The notes beneath the pieces are model-generated. The model had not been told where the DNA came from. It worked only from the letters and a program-made list of their open reading frames with translations, and ran no database searches. DNA of 64,000 bases, from NCBI RefSeq assembly GCF_000019665.1, contig NC_010794.1:1240001-1304000 (forward strand). Reading direction: 5' to 3'. This document shows positions 52,416-61,987 of this stretch, piece after piece. This stretch comes from Methylacidiphilum infernorum V4. Its GTDB lineage: Bacteria; Verrucomicrobiota; Verrucomicrobiia; Methylacidiphilales; Methylacidiphilaceae. The number at the start of each line of letters is the position of its first letter. Positions within the stretch are counted from its first letter, which is position 1. The position numbers were made by a program, and so were the translations under genes.

Positions 52416-55400
52416 TCAATAAGAGGAGACTTTTTCTTCTTGGAGCCACTCTTCAAGGTCGATCGGAGGCTTACCCCCGACCTTTGACACAAGGCTATAA
52501 ATACAGGGAACAACAAACAAGGAAAAGGAAGTAGAAACGAGTATTCCGCCAATGACCACGATAACTAAAGGGACCCTGACTTCGGCCCCGGGTCCCAAGC
52601 CAAGGGCTGCAGGAATCGCAGAGGATATCGTTGCCAGGGAAGTCATCAGAATCGGCCTAAGTCGAATATAAGAAGCCTCTAGGATCGCTTCCTTCGTTTC
52701 CAAGCCTTCTTCAAACCGTTTTTTATTGATAAATTCAACAAGAAGAATGGAATTTTTCATGGCTAAGCCCATGAGCAAAATCATCCCTATTCCGCTATAG
52801 AGATTAAGAGAAAGATGGGAAAGGTAGAGGAAAAGAATTGCCCCTGTAATGGAAAAAGGAATGGCACAAAGAATAATGAGGGGAAAAAGAAAGCTGTTAA
52901 ATTGAATGCCCATCACCATGTAGGCTATAATGATTCCAAAACCGAGAGCATAGGGGAAAGCGGAAAAAGTTTCTTTTGCCGTTTGAGAAGCCCCAGCGGG
53001 CTGGACGGTGTAAGTTGGGGGCAAATATTTCCTGCATATTTCCATCGCATAATCAAGAGCCCTAGCCTGGCTATATTCAGGCTTGACATTGGCAAACAGG
53101 GTGATGACACGACGCCTATTTTCCCTCGTCATATTCATGAGCTTGGGAACTATCCTCAAGCTTGCTACATCTTTAAGATGAATAGGCTCACCCCCATAAT
53201 TAGTCCAAAGAGGAATATCTTCGAGATCTCTTGGTTCTCTCCACTGTTCGGGAATAAACCGAATGCGTATATCATACCTGCGGATATCCTTCTCGTTGGT
53301 GTACATTCCTTGCCTACCTCCTCCAATCGAATAGCGGACGGCATCGACAAGTTGTTGCATGGAAATGTTGGAAAGGGCGCATTTGTCCCTATCGGGAATG
53401 ATCTGAACCTCGGGCATTCCCTCTCGATAATCGGTATCCAAATCGGTATACATCCCACTTTTGTCAAGCTCACCGAGTATTTTTTGAGAAACATCTTTCA
53501 AAACCGAATATTCAGATCCCAATAAACTTAATTCGATATTCGTTCCCCGCTTGGAGCTAAAAGCACTCTGGCTAATATCGATGATTTTTATGTGAAGATC
53601 TTGGTATTCGGCTTTCTTAAATTCCTTTCTCCATATCTTAAAAATCTCTTGCAGCCGCAATTTTCTTTCCTTTCTTGGTGTCAGGGTAATAAATAAGGCC
53701 CCGAAATTGACCTGGCCACCGCTATATCCTCCTACACTGCTAAAAACATGGGCCACATAGGGTTGCTTTCTCAGGTAATCTTCGAGGAAACGAACCCTAC
53801 CTCCCGTGTATTCCAAGGAAGAGCCTACGGGAGTTTCGATCCTGATCAAAGCTATACCCATGTCTTCAGAAGGAGAAAGCTCCTTGTGCAAAACGGGGAA
53901 GAGCCGCAGGGAAAGGAAAAATATCGAAAAGGAAAGAATGAGCACTATCCCTCTTTTTTTCAGTGCTAAAGCAAGGAGTCTTTTATAAACAGCGGCAAAT
54001 TTCCAAAAAAAATGATCAAGCCAGGTTTCAAAAAAATTTCTTCGTTCTTCTCCTCCTACGTTCAAAAATTCGGCAACCCGCATCGGAGCCAAGGTCAATG
54101 CCTCCAAAAGAGAAATAAGAACAGCAATGCTCAAGGTCAGTCCAAACTGGGATAAAAACTTGCCTACAACACCCCCAACAAAAAGGATGGGACAAAAAAC
54201 AGAAACGATCGAAAGGGTAGCGGCAAGAGCGGCAAAAGAGACTTCGTTAGCCCCATCCAGGGCAGCCGACCTGGGATCTTTACCCAAGTTTTTGTGCCGG
54301 GTGATGTTCTCAAGCACCATGATGGAGTCGTCCACGACGATCCCCACCGCAAGGGATAAAGCCAGAAGGGTAAAAAAATTGAGTGTATATCCCAAGAATT
54401 TAAAAAAAATAAAACTTCCAAGTATAGAAATAGGGATCGAAAAAAGGACATTAAGAGTGGTCCGCAAAGAACCAAGGAACAACAAGCAGACAGATGCGGT
54501 AAAAAAGATAGTGAGTAAAAGGGTAAACTCCGTTTCATGGACGGCTTCTTGCGTATATACCGAGGAATCAAAACGCGGGCCTATCGACATCCCTTCAGGC
54601 AGTTCTTTCTTTAGCTCTTTGACAAGCTCTTTGACTTCCCGGGCAACGGCAATTTCATTATATCCTCTAAGCTTTTGTAACCCAAGGCCGATAGCCGCTT
54701 TCCCATCACTTCGGGAAAGCCGGGTAGGATCCATAATCCCGTCTTCTACCTCCGCAACCAACGACAGGGGAAGATATACCGAAGAAGCGCCTCGAGTATT
54801 GGACAGCAAGTTTGATGCAGCGCTGGTCATCGCGGGATTGGTTAAAAACTGGTTGCTTCCTGCTCCCGTAGTACCCATGCCTCCTCCTTGACTTCCTCCT
54901 ACCCCGGTAATGGGAATCCCCCCCGCACCCGAAGCCCTATGGTTGAGTGCAAGAGAGCGCATCTCATATTCTGACCTGGCTTCTCCCATAACCCTGACGT
55001 TAATTTCGTTGGTTTTGCTTTCGAGATAACCCGCTCCCAGTTCAAGATTTTCAGCTTGAAGCGTGTCCCGAATATCCGTAGGAGAAAGCTGGAACAAATC
55101 GAGTTTCTTCCTGTCCAACCATATCCTAAAATTTCTATCCGCCCAGCCGCCGAGCTGGATGTCTCCAATGCCATGAACAAGCATGAACCGGTCACGAATA
55201 TGGTTATCAACGTACCGGACAAGATTTTTAAAAGGCTTATCCCAAGTAACGGCAAGCCACATGATGGGATTATCATCTTGATTTATTTTAAAAATCTGGG
55301 GAGGATTCACATCCGTGGGAAGGCGCACGCTGCGCACCTTGGAGTTGACTTCCTGCAAAGCGGCATCAATGTCCTTATCGATATAAAACTCAAGCTTGAT

Positions 55401-55670
55401 ATTGGCTATCCCGGGAAGCATCGTCGATTCGATATCTTTAATACCTTGGACGGAAACAAGAACGTTTTCCAGGGGATCAACAATCTCCGATTCCATGACT
55501 TCGGGAGCTGCTCCAGGCCATTGGGTAACCACGGTAATGACCGGATAAGTCACATCGGGAAACCGACTTATCCCCAAGGAAAATAGGGAAAGCAAACCGA
55601 AAAAAACCAAGGCTGCCATAAGCATCCATGCGGCAACCGGCCTACGAATGGCAAACTCAGGAAAGCTCAT
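52416..55670 (-). CDS. RND efflux pump permease (AcrB/MdtBC type), second of a pair
   Basis: An inner-membrane proton-driven efflux pump of 1084 residues, the normal size for HAE-type RND proteins. Twelve membrane helices and two large periplasmic loops are present. The proton-relay Asp pair is in AVGIVVDDSIMVLENI and the partner Lys in GLAMKNSILLVEF. A Gly/Ser/Asn-rich insertion of about 45 residues (GGSQGGGMGTTGAGSNQF onward) lies in the first periplasmic loop near residue 260. It starts 11 bases after the upstream RND gene and is surely co-transcribed, as in MdtB/MdtC heteromers. The substrate is unknown. Confidence 0.94.
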   Translation of the reverse strand: MSFPEFAIRRPVAAWMLMAALVFFGLLSLFSLGISRFPDVTYPVITVVTQWPGAAPEVMESEIVDPLENVLVSVQGIKDIESTMLPGIANIKLEFYIDKDIDAALQEVNSKVRSVRLPTDVNPPQIFKINQDDNPIMWLAVTWDKPFKNLVRYVDNHIRDRFMLVHGIGDIQLGGWADRNFRIWLDRKKLDLFQLSPTDIRDTLQAENLELGAGYLESKTNEINVRVMGEARSEYEMRSLALNHRASGAGGIPITGVGGSQGGGMGTTGAGSNQFLTNPAMTSAASNLLSNTRGASSVYLPLSLVAEVEDGIMDPTRLSRSDGKAAIGLGLQKLRGYNEIAVAREVKELVKELKKELPEGMSIGPRFDSSVYTQEAVHETEFTLLLTIFFTASVCLLFLGSLRTTLNVLFSIPISILGSFIFFKFLGYTLNFFTLLALSLAVGIVVDDSIMVLENITRHKNLGKDPRSAALDGANEVSFAALAATLSIVSVFCPILFVGGVVGKFLSQFGLTLSIAVLISLLEALTLAPMRVAEFLNVGGEERRNFFETWLDHFFWKFAAVYKRLLALALKKRGIVLILSFSIFFLSLRLFPVLHKELSPSEDMGIALIRIETPVGSSLEYTGGRVRFLEDYLRKQPYVAHVFSSVGGYSGGQVNFGALFITLTPRKERKLRLQEIFKIWRKEFKKAEYQDLHIKIIDISQSAFSSKRGTNIELSLLGSEYSVLKDVSQKILGELDKSGMYTDLDTDYREGMPEVQIIPDRDKCALSNISMQQLVDAVRYSIGGGRQGMYTNEKDIRRYDIRIRFIPEQWREPRDLEDIPLWTNYGGEPIHLKDVASLRIVPKLMNMTRENRRRVITLFANVKPEYSQARALDYAMEICRKYLPPTYTVQPAGASQTAKETFSAFPYALGFGIIIAYMVMGIQFNSFLFPLIILCAIPFSITGAILFLYLSHLSLNLYSGIGMILLMGLAMKNSILLVEFINKKRFEEGLETKEAILEASYIRLRPILMTSLATISSAIPAALGLGPGAEVRVPLVIVVIGGILVSTSFSLFVVPCIYSLVSKVGGKPPIDLEEWLQEEKVSSY

Positions 55671-55681
55671 GTTCTTGTCCT

Positions 55682-58600
55682 TTATCGCCTCGCTTTGGTT
55701 ATCTCTCCATTTTTCTCCACCAAAACCTTCTCTTCCGCCATAGGTCCTTTTGGAGGAGCCTTGAACGGGCTTGGTTTTTCAAACCGAGAAAGCAGAAGGT
55801 AAGCTGAAGGAACGACGAAAAGAGTAAATACGGTAGAAACGACGATGCCTCCTAAGAGAGTAATCGCCATGGGAATACGGCTCTCGGCTCCAGGGCCTAA
55901 AGCAAAAGCCGGAGGCAGGGCGGCTGCAACCGTGGCCATCGAGGTCATTAAAATGGGTCTAAGTCGGATGGGGGCCGCTTCCAGCAATGCCTCCTTAATA
56001 GGCATTCCCTTCTCTCTGAGCTGATTGGTAAACTCAACCAAAAGAATCGAATTTTTTTTGGCTATTCCCATCAGAAGGATAAGGCCGATCATGCTGTAGA
56101 GATTGATCGACTGGTGGGTGAACCATAAAGCCAATAGAGCCCCACTTAAGCTGAAGGGCAGAGCGAGGAGAACCGAAAAGGGATGAACAAAACTATTGAA
56201 TTGAGAAGCTAAAACCATGTAAGCGATCACGACTCCTACCCAGAGGGCAAAAGCAAGGCTCTGGAATGTTTCTTCGAATGAAGCTGCTCCTCCGCTCAGA
56301 TAAAGGCGATAACCCTTGGGAAGGTGCTTTGAGCATATTTTTTTTGCCACGGCTAAAGCTTCGGCTTGGGACTTATCCGTAGCCACGTTTGAAAAAATGG
56401 TGATAGCCCTTTCCCTCATCTTCCTTGTCAAGGTTTGATAGGTTTTAACGGTCTGGAGCTTTGCCACGGCTGTTATCGGCATAAATTCGTTTGTATTGGT
56501 CCTGACCCCTAGCCGGGCAATATCTTCTGGCCCCACCCTTTCTTTTCCCTGAAGCCTGATGCGGATGTCATAGCGCCTTTCTCCATTGGTAAATTGTCCC
56601 TGGGCAACCCCTCCAATAGCGATAGCCACCGTGTTGGCTATGTTTTGTATAGGAATCGAACAAGCATTGGCCGCAAACCGGTCGGGATACACCCTTACTT
56701 CTGGCATTCCATCTCTGAAATCCGTGTCCAGGTCAACGAAGTAACCGCTTTGTTTCATCTCCTCGATATCTTGTTGGACGATTTTCTGGAGAACTTTGTA
56801 GTCTTCGCCTCGAATCGTCAATTCGACGGGGAAACCCCTTCCCGTAGTAAAGCCTCGGATGGAAAGATCTTGAGGAGCAGCACGCAGATCTCCAATGGAA
56901 TTTAACTCCTTCCGTATCTTCTCCATGAAAAGTTTCTGAGAAATGGCCCTTTCTCTCCTATCTTTAAGAGTTACGTAGAGGGTGCCCACGTTGACTTCGC
57001 TATCGACAAGGTTCCCGTCCGTCGCCCCGGTCCTTTGGATCATTCCTCCTACCGCGCCAAAAACTTTATCTACCTCTTTATGGGCAAGTATCCGCTTTTC
57101 ACACTCCTTGAGCTTTTCTTCGGTAAAATAGATTGAAGAGCCGACAGGGGTTTGAATCCTCACAATGAAGGAGGACTCATCCTGGGTAGGGATTAATTCC
57201 TGGGGTAAAAAACTAAAAAGTTTTAGAGAAAAGAGAAACAAGCCAAGGGCTACAACAAGCACAAGCCAAGAATAGGAAAGAGAAAACTTTAAAAGGTATT
57301 TATAAAACTTCGCAAGATACTTGAAGGCGTAATCCACCAGGAAAGCTAACCCCTTCCTTTTATTTCTATCGTCCATGATCTGGGAACAGCGCATCGGGGT
57401 AAGGGTTATAGCTTCAAGGAGGGAAAGGGCGACGGCAGCGGAAATGGTAAGACCAAACTGGTAAAAATACTTACCAATTACCCCTTTCATGAAGGCCACA
57501 GGGAGAAAAATGGCGATGATGGCCACGGTTGCCGCCATCGCTGCAAAGGTAATTTCCCTGGCCCCATCTCTCGAGGCGATGACCCTATTCTTACCCAGGT
57601 CTCGATGCCTATAGATATTTTCAAGGACCATAATCGCATCATCAACGATAATGCCAATGGCTAGGGATAGGCCCAAAAGGGTAAAAAAGTTCAAGGTAAA
57701 TCCCAAAAAATAGATGACGACGAACGTGCCAAGAACCGAGGTGGGAATGGACAAAAGAACATTCACCGTGGCTGTCCAACTCCCTAAAAAAAGATAACAA
57801 ACAATGCTTGTTATAACAGCCGAAAGCAAAAGCGTAAAAAGAGTTTCCTTTATAGAATCTTCAATGTACTGGGTCCTGTCATAAACGACCTCGGTATGAA
57901 TTCCCTTAGGAAGAAAGGGTTGGAGCTCTTGCAACTTTTTTTTAACCAGCCGTGCTACCTCTACCGAATTAGCTCCAGGCTGCTTTTTGATCCCGATACC
58001 TAGAGAAGTTTTCCCATTCGTTGCAGCAATCCTGCGGATATCGTCCAATCCGTCTTCGACCTTTGCTACATCCTTGATTCGAATGTTTGACCTGTAAATC
58101 AGCTCTGAACCTCTTTTTTTGATCTGAATATCGCCCACTTCTTCCGGCGTTAGCCCCTCCCCCATCGCCCTGACATTGAACTGGTTTCGGGAGTTCTCAA
58201 GATCCCCTGCAGCGACTTCTACATGTTCCTGCATAATGGCCGTTTGAACATCCTGAACGGTCAACTGGTAGCTGGCCAGCTTTTGTCCATCTACCCATAT
58301 CCTTAAATTTCTTATGTTATAGCCCGCCAATACAATTTGGCCCACCCCAGGGACAATCTGCAGTTCGTCATGCAGGACAAGATCCACAAAACTGACCAAG
58401 TCATGAAGCGATTTTCCCTCTCCAGAAACACCGATTAAAAGGATAGGCTGTTCTTCAGGATTGTCTTTGACCAGAATCGGTTGAGGGACGGGTGTAGGCA
58501 CTTGTTGCATTCCTACTTGTTGTGTTGGATCCATGGGGAGTTTGACAGAGCTGATCTTCGATTGGACCTCGGTAAGAGCTGAATCGATATTCCTTCCTAA

Positions 58601-58888
58601 CTCAAATTCCAATATTATGGATGCCTGTCCCAACTGAATATAAGAGCTTACTCCTTTGAGGCCCTGGGCGGATATGACAGCCTGCTCAATCGGATCGACC
58701 AATTCGGTTTCAAGAATTTCTGGTGAAGCCCCGTTCCATTGGAGGTTAACGGTAATAATGGGAAAATCAATTTCAGGTAACTGGCTTATTCCCAATCGAC
58801 CGAGAGAGATAGCCCCAAAAAATATCAACCCGATCATCAGCATCCACGCAAATACTGGTCTTCGAATAGAAAGATCAGAAAGGGTCAT
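55682..58888 (-). CDS. RND efflux pump permease (AcrB/MdtBC type), first of a pair
   Basis: A 1068-residue RND pump. Proton-relay residues are in AIGIIVDDAIMVLENI (two Asp) and GIAKKNSILLVEF (Lys). The N-terminal helix carries the family's SIRRPVFAWMLMIGL. Porter and docking regions show no large insertions except a Gln/Pro-rich stretch (QVGMQQVPTPVPQPI) near residue 120-140. It is followed closely by the second RND gene and preceded by a small secreted-protein gene and a sigma-factor gene. Tripartite function needs an adaptor, which is not in the cluster. Confidence 0.94.
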   Translation of the reverse strand: MTLSDLSIRRPVFAWMLMIGLIFFGAISLGRLGISQLPEIDFPIITVNLQWNGASPEILETELVDPIEQAVISAQGLKGVSSYIQLGQASIILEFELGRNIDSALTEVQSKISSVKLPMDPTQQVGMQQVPTPVPQPILVKDNPEEQPILLIGVSGEGKSLHDLVSFVDLVLHDELQIVPGVGQIVLAGYNIRNLRIWVDGQKLASYQLTVQDVQTAIMQEHVEVAAGDLENSRNQFNVRAMGEGLTPEEVGDIQIKKRGSELIYRSNIRIKDVAKVEDGLDDIRRIAATNGKTSLGIGIKKQPGANSVEVARLVKKKLQELQPFLPKGIHTEVVYDRTQYIEDSIKETLFTLLLSAVITSIVCYLFLGSWTATVNVLLSIPTSVLGTFVVIYFLGFTLNFFTLLGLSLAIGIIVDDAIMVLENIYRHRDLGKNRVIASRDGAREITFAAMAATVAIIAIFLPVAFMKGVIGKYFYQFGLTISAAVALSLLEAITLTPMRCSQIMDDRNKRKGLAFLVDYAFKYLAKFYKYLLKFSLSYSWLVLVVALGLFLFSLKLFSFLPQELIPTQDESSFIVRIQTPVGSSIYFTEEKLKECEKRILAHKEVDKVFGAVGGMIQRTGATDGNLVDSEVNVGTLYVTLKDRRERAISQKLFMEKIRKELNSIGDLRAAPQDLSIRGFTTGRGFPVELTIRGEDYKVLQKIVQQDIEEMKQSGYFVDLDTDFRDGMPEVRVYPDRFAANACSIPIQNIANTVAIAIGGVAQGQFTNGERRYDIRIRLQGKERVGPEDIARLGVRTNTNEFMPITAVAKLQTVKTYQTLTRKMRERAITIFSNVATDKSQAEALAVAKKICSKHLPKGYRLYLSGGAASFEETFQSLAFALWVGVVIAYMVLASQFNSFVHPFSVLLALPFSLSGALLALWFTHQSINLYSMIGLILLMGIAKKNSILLVEFTNQLREKGMPIKEALLEAAPIRLRPILMTSMATVAAALPPAFALGPGAESRIPMAITLLGGIVVSTVFTLFVVPSAYLLLSRFEKPSPFKAPPKGPMAEEKVLVEKNGEITKARR

Positions 58889-58977
58889 AAAAAGTCATTT
58901 TTGTTCAAGAAAGCCCATGAAACAAAGCGGGTTTTGAAATCAAATATACTTATTTTTTTAGATTTTTAAAAAAGGAC

Positions 58978-59487
58978 TTAACGGGGAGGCTGAGAACCCG
59001 TAGCCAGCGCTGAAACAAAAGGAGGAACGGTAATACCGGTTGTTGGAACGAACTGGTTTTTTGCCGGTGAAAAGCTTATCCCCGAAGTAGGGCCAAAGCG
59101 TCCCAGCCCCACGTAGGTCGAACCCAGGTAATTCGTAGATATCGATATAGTCGCCGATCCAGGACGTGTCCCTCGAATAAATTGCCCGGATCTAAATTGG
59201 GTATAACTCGGAAAGACCGACTCCCGGAGATGCCTGATCCCATGTAAGCCAGCAGGATAACTTTTATAAGAAGGGAATAGCGGATTTTGAGCCTTGATTG
59301 TCGATGCCGATCTATACAGTTTCGTCTTTTCAGTCGTAACTTTAACTTTCGGTCCACGGCCAAGTCCACTTCCTCTTCCCCCTCGTGCAAGACTCAAAGA
59401 AGTAAAAATGTGAAACAAAAACAAAATGATAAAAACTTTAAAGAATAAAAGCGGAATCTTTTTCACAGGGACATTTTCTTCAATCAC
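58978..59487 (-). CDS. Small exported Gly/Ser/Arg-rich protein
   Basis: A 169-residue protein with an N-terminal signal (LLFFKVFIILFLFHIFTSLSLA) and then a low-complexity mature part, starting RGGRGSGLGRGPKVKV and rich in Ser, Thr, Gly and Tyr. I recognise no domain. It lies between the sigma factor and the first RND gene on the same strand, with 47- and 89-base gaps, so it may be co-transcribed with the efflux genes. A periplasmic accessory role is an inference from position only. Confidence 0.6.
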   Translation of the reverse strand: MIEENVPVKKIPLLFFKVFIILFLFHIFTSLSLARGGRGSGLGRGPKVKVTTEKTKLYRSASTIKAQNPLFPSYKSYPAGLHGIRHLRESVFPSYTQFRSGQFIRGTRPGSATISISTNYLGSTYVGLGRFGPTSGISFSPAKNQFVPTTGITVPPFVSALATGSQPPR

Positions 59488-59534
59488 CCTTACCTACAAA
59501 CCATGGAACAAAAGAAAAGTTTCGAAGATTTTCC

Positions 59535-60128
59535 CTAGTCTTTAGTTGTCAGATTCTGCTCCCATTTTCGGAATGCCTCCCTTAATGTTTCTCTTGCTCG
59601 AAAAAGAAGTGATTTTGTCGCCGGAACACTCACCCCAAGAATCCGGGCTATTTCTTCGTAGGAAAGATCTTCATAACTTTTCAAAATAACGGCCATCCTT
59701 TGGCGCGGGGGCAACCCATCTATACTTTTTTCTATCCATTCCATCTGTTCTTGCTTCATCAGGTGATCCAAGGGTGAAGTCGTCGATTGATAAGTAGTAA
59801 TATCTCTATCTTCTCCCTTCTCCGTGACAAGGGGAGATGACTGGATCTCTTTCTTCCGGAACTGGTTAAAAACAAGCCTTCTTAAAATGGTATAAAGCCA
59901 GGTTCTTAGCTTCGCCCTCGGCTCATAGCGGCCAGCCGCTCTATAGGCTTGAAGAAAAACCTTTTGAGTAATTTCTTCCGCCAGGTATCTATCTTTTAAC
60001 ATTTTTACCGCTGCACCGAATATCGCTTGGTAGTGTCTTTGGACAAGAAGGCTGTAGGCTTCGTCATCCCCTTTGGCCGTCAGTTCCATGAGCATAGAAT
60101 CAGTATATTCCATATTTTTCTCCATCAA
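59535..60128 (-). CDS. ECF-type RNA polymerase sigma factor
   Basis: A 197-residue sigma-70 family factor. Region 2 is about residues 20-90 (EAYSLLVQRHYQAIFGAAVKML, AEEITQKVFLQAYRAAGRYEPRAKLRTWLYTI), and region 4 is about 130-185 (GLPPRQRMAVILKSYEDLSYEEIARILGVSVPATKSLLFRARETL). Region 3 is absent, as in ECF factors. No anti-sigma gene is adjacent; the small exported protein next to it has no cytoplasmic domain. It probably directs transcription of the efflux genes or of an envelope stress regulon. This is inferred from position. Start codons at residues 2 and 6 are alternatives. Confidence 0.92.
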   Translation of the reverse strand: MMEKNMEYTDSMLMELTAKGDDEAYSLLVQRHYQAIFGAAVKMLKDRYLAEEITQKVFLQAYRAAGRYEPRAKLRTWLYTILRRLVFNQFRKKEIQSSPLVTEKGEDRDITTYQSTTSPLDHLMKQEQMEWIEKSIDGLPPRQRMAVILKSYEDLSYEEIARILGVSVPATKSLLFRARETLREAFRKWEQNLTTKD

Positions 60129-60244
60129 TGACAGTTTATAAACCGTTCCTTCAGCGACTAATGGTTCATTTTACCGCCTCTTAAAGATAATAACAACTAA
60201 AAAAAGATCGTGGAGTTAAAAAGGACCTTTCAACCGACGGATTG

Positions 60245-61771
60245 TTAAGGAGAATTGATGGGTTGGGTTTCAGAGGTCCTTGAATCCAAGATGATTTTTT
60301 TAACCGGCATAGCCGATCCTTCAGGATTTCTAGGGACGGTTCCCGCGGCTACAAAAAGATTGACCAGTTGCATTCTTGCCCCCATTTCCGCCTGGAAAAG
60401 GTTTAACCTTGCGGTTTGATAGGTATTCAAAGCAACCAGGACATCGAGCAAAGCAGCAACTCCCCTCTGAAAATCATCTCTTTGAGCCGCATAGTAAAGT
60501 GCTCCCACTTCCACTTCTTCTCTCAACTGAACCACTTGGCTGATCGCCGCATTAAAAAGAGAAAAAGAAATGCGCACATTTTCGTCAGCCTGTCTTTTTA
60601 AGTCCTCTAATTGCAACTGGACCTGGTGAACCAGGGCTTCTTGTTGCCTAATGGTTGATGTATAAAGGCCGCCATTAAAAATAGGCATAGAGGTAATGAC
60701 ATTGACATTCCAAACATTAGGAACCGGAGGATCATGCGTTAAAAGATAAAACCCATTGACAGAAATGGTCGGCCCAAGCATACCCCTCGCCACGGCAAGG
60801 CCGGCTTTTTGTGCCCTTAAAAGCTGCACTTGGGCAAGCACATCCGGTCTAGACCCTACTTGAGCAAGGTATTCTTCCAGGTTTTTTGTCGAAGGCAAGC
60901 TTTGGGTATCCTTTATGTTGATCTTTTCAGGAGGTATTCCCAAGTAGTATGTAAGGAGGGCAAGAAACTGATTATAAAAACCCTTGTAATTTTCCCTTTG
61001 AGCCACGGTCGCCGCCAGATTGGTCTGGGTTTGAAACACGTCTGCCGGTCTTGACCTCCCAATTTTCTGCCGGAACTCCAATTCATTGACAAGGGACTGA
61101 AGGATGTCTATCTGGTCATTCAATATGGCGATGCTGCCTTCATACATCAATGCACTGTAAAAGGCTGAAGCCAAATTGGCGTAAAGGAGCTGGTAATCCC
61201 TTTCCATGTGGTAGGTCGAATAGGCAGCCGATGCCCGAGCCGCATTGAGCCGGTTGACATTCTGAAAACTATTGAAAATGGTCCACGTTCCACTAAGGGA
61301 ATTCAAAGAAAAGTAGGTGCTTGGAGCTACGCCAAAGGCAATACCTCCTAAGGTTGGAGCAAATCCAACGCTATTTTGAAAACTCTGCTCGTTTAAGAAA
61401 GAAACCTGGGGGTAAAATTGGGCAAGGGTTTGGGATACGACCGCTTGTTGGGCCAGAATACCTTGATAATCGATCTTGAGCTGGTTCCAACGGGCTGCGG
61501 CCAATTGAAAACATTGGAAGAGATCGAGGGCTGTTTTATCCGCCGCTTTATAGGCAATAGGGGATACACTTTTAAGGAGCTCTTCGAGAGGCGGAGTGTA
61601 GGAAGGGGCAATTCGGCCGGGAACCGGTTGAGTTACAGGGGGAAGAGCCCTCGGTGGAGGTTTCCCTTCATCAGACGCAGAAAAAGGAGCTGCTCTATAG
61701 GTCTGTTCCTCTTCAGCCCATGATTTGGAGGAATAACCCATTATCAAGAAAAGGACTATTAAAAGAATCAT
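60245..61771 (-). CDS. TolC-family outer membrane efflux channel
   Basis: A 508-residue exported protein with an N-terminal signal (LLIVLFLIMGYSSKSWA) and a Pro-rich linker (KPPPRALPPVTQPVPGRI) before the channel domain. Two long helical OEP domains follow, with the repeats AARWNQLKIDYQGILAQQAVVSQTLAQFYPQVSF and DVLAQVQLLRAQKAGLAVARGMLGPTISV, the paired pattern of TolC. Trimers form the outer-membrane exit duct for RND or ABC pumps. It heads the minus-strand cluster of sigma factor, small exported protein and two RND pumps and probably serves those pumps. Confidence 0.92.
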   Translation of the reverse strand: MILLIVLFLIMGYSSKSWAEEEQTYRAAPFSASDEGKPPPRALPPVTQPVPGRIAPSYTPPLEELLKSVSPIAYKAADKTALDLFQCFQLAAARWNQLKIDYQGILAQQAVVSQTLAQFYPQVSFLNEQSFQNSVGFAPTLGGIAFGVAPSTYFSLNSLSGTWTIFNSFQNVNRLNAARASAAYSTYHMERDYQLLYANLASAFYSALMYEGSIAILNDQIDILQSLVNELEFRQKIGRSRPADVFQTQTNLAATVAQRENYKGFYNQFLALLTYYLGIPPEKINIKDTQSLPSTKNLEEYLAQVGSRPDVLAQVQLLRAQKAGLAVARGMLGPTISVNGFYLLTHDPPVPNVWNVNVITSMPIFNGGLYTSTIRQQEALVHQVQLQLEDLKRQADENVRISFSLFNAAISQVVQLREEVEVGALYYAAQRDDFQRGVAALLDVLVALNTYQTARLNLFQAEMGARMQLVNLFVAAGTVPRNPEGSAMPVKKIILDSRTSETQPINSP

Positions 61772-61987
61772 GGGTCCTTCCCTTAGAATTTATGATCTTT
61801 AAAAAACTTTTCCACAAAACCATTGATGAAATACTACGATGTTCTTTTCAGTTGAAAGAAATAACTTTTCCTTTTCCCTTTTTCACTAAAATTAAAATAA
61901 AAAAAATTTCAAAAAAACTTTTTTTTCTTTTAAAAAGGTTTCTTTAGGCAAAAGCGATTGGCTTTGTTTTATTTAATTTAAGAACCC

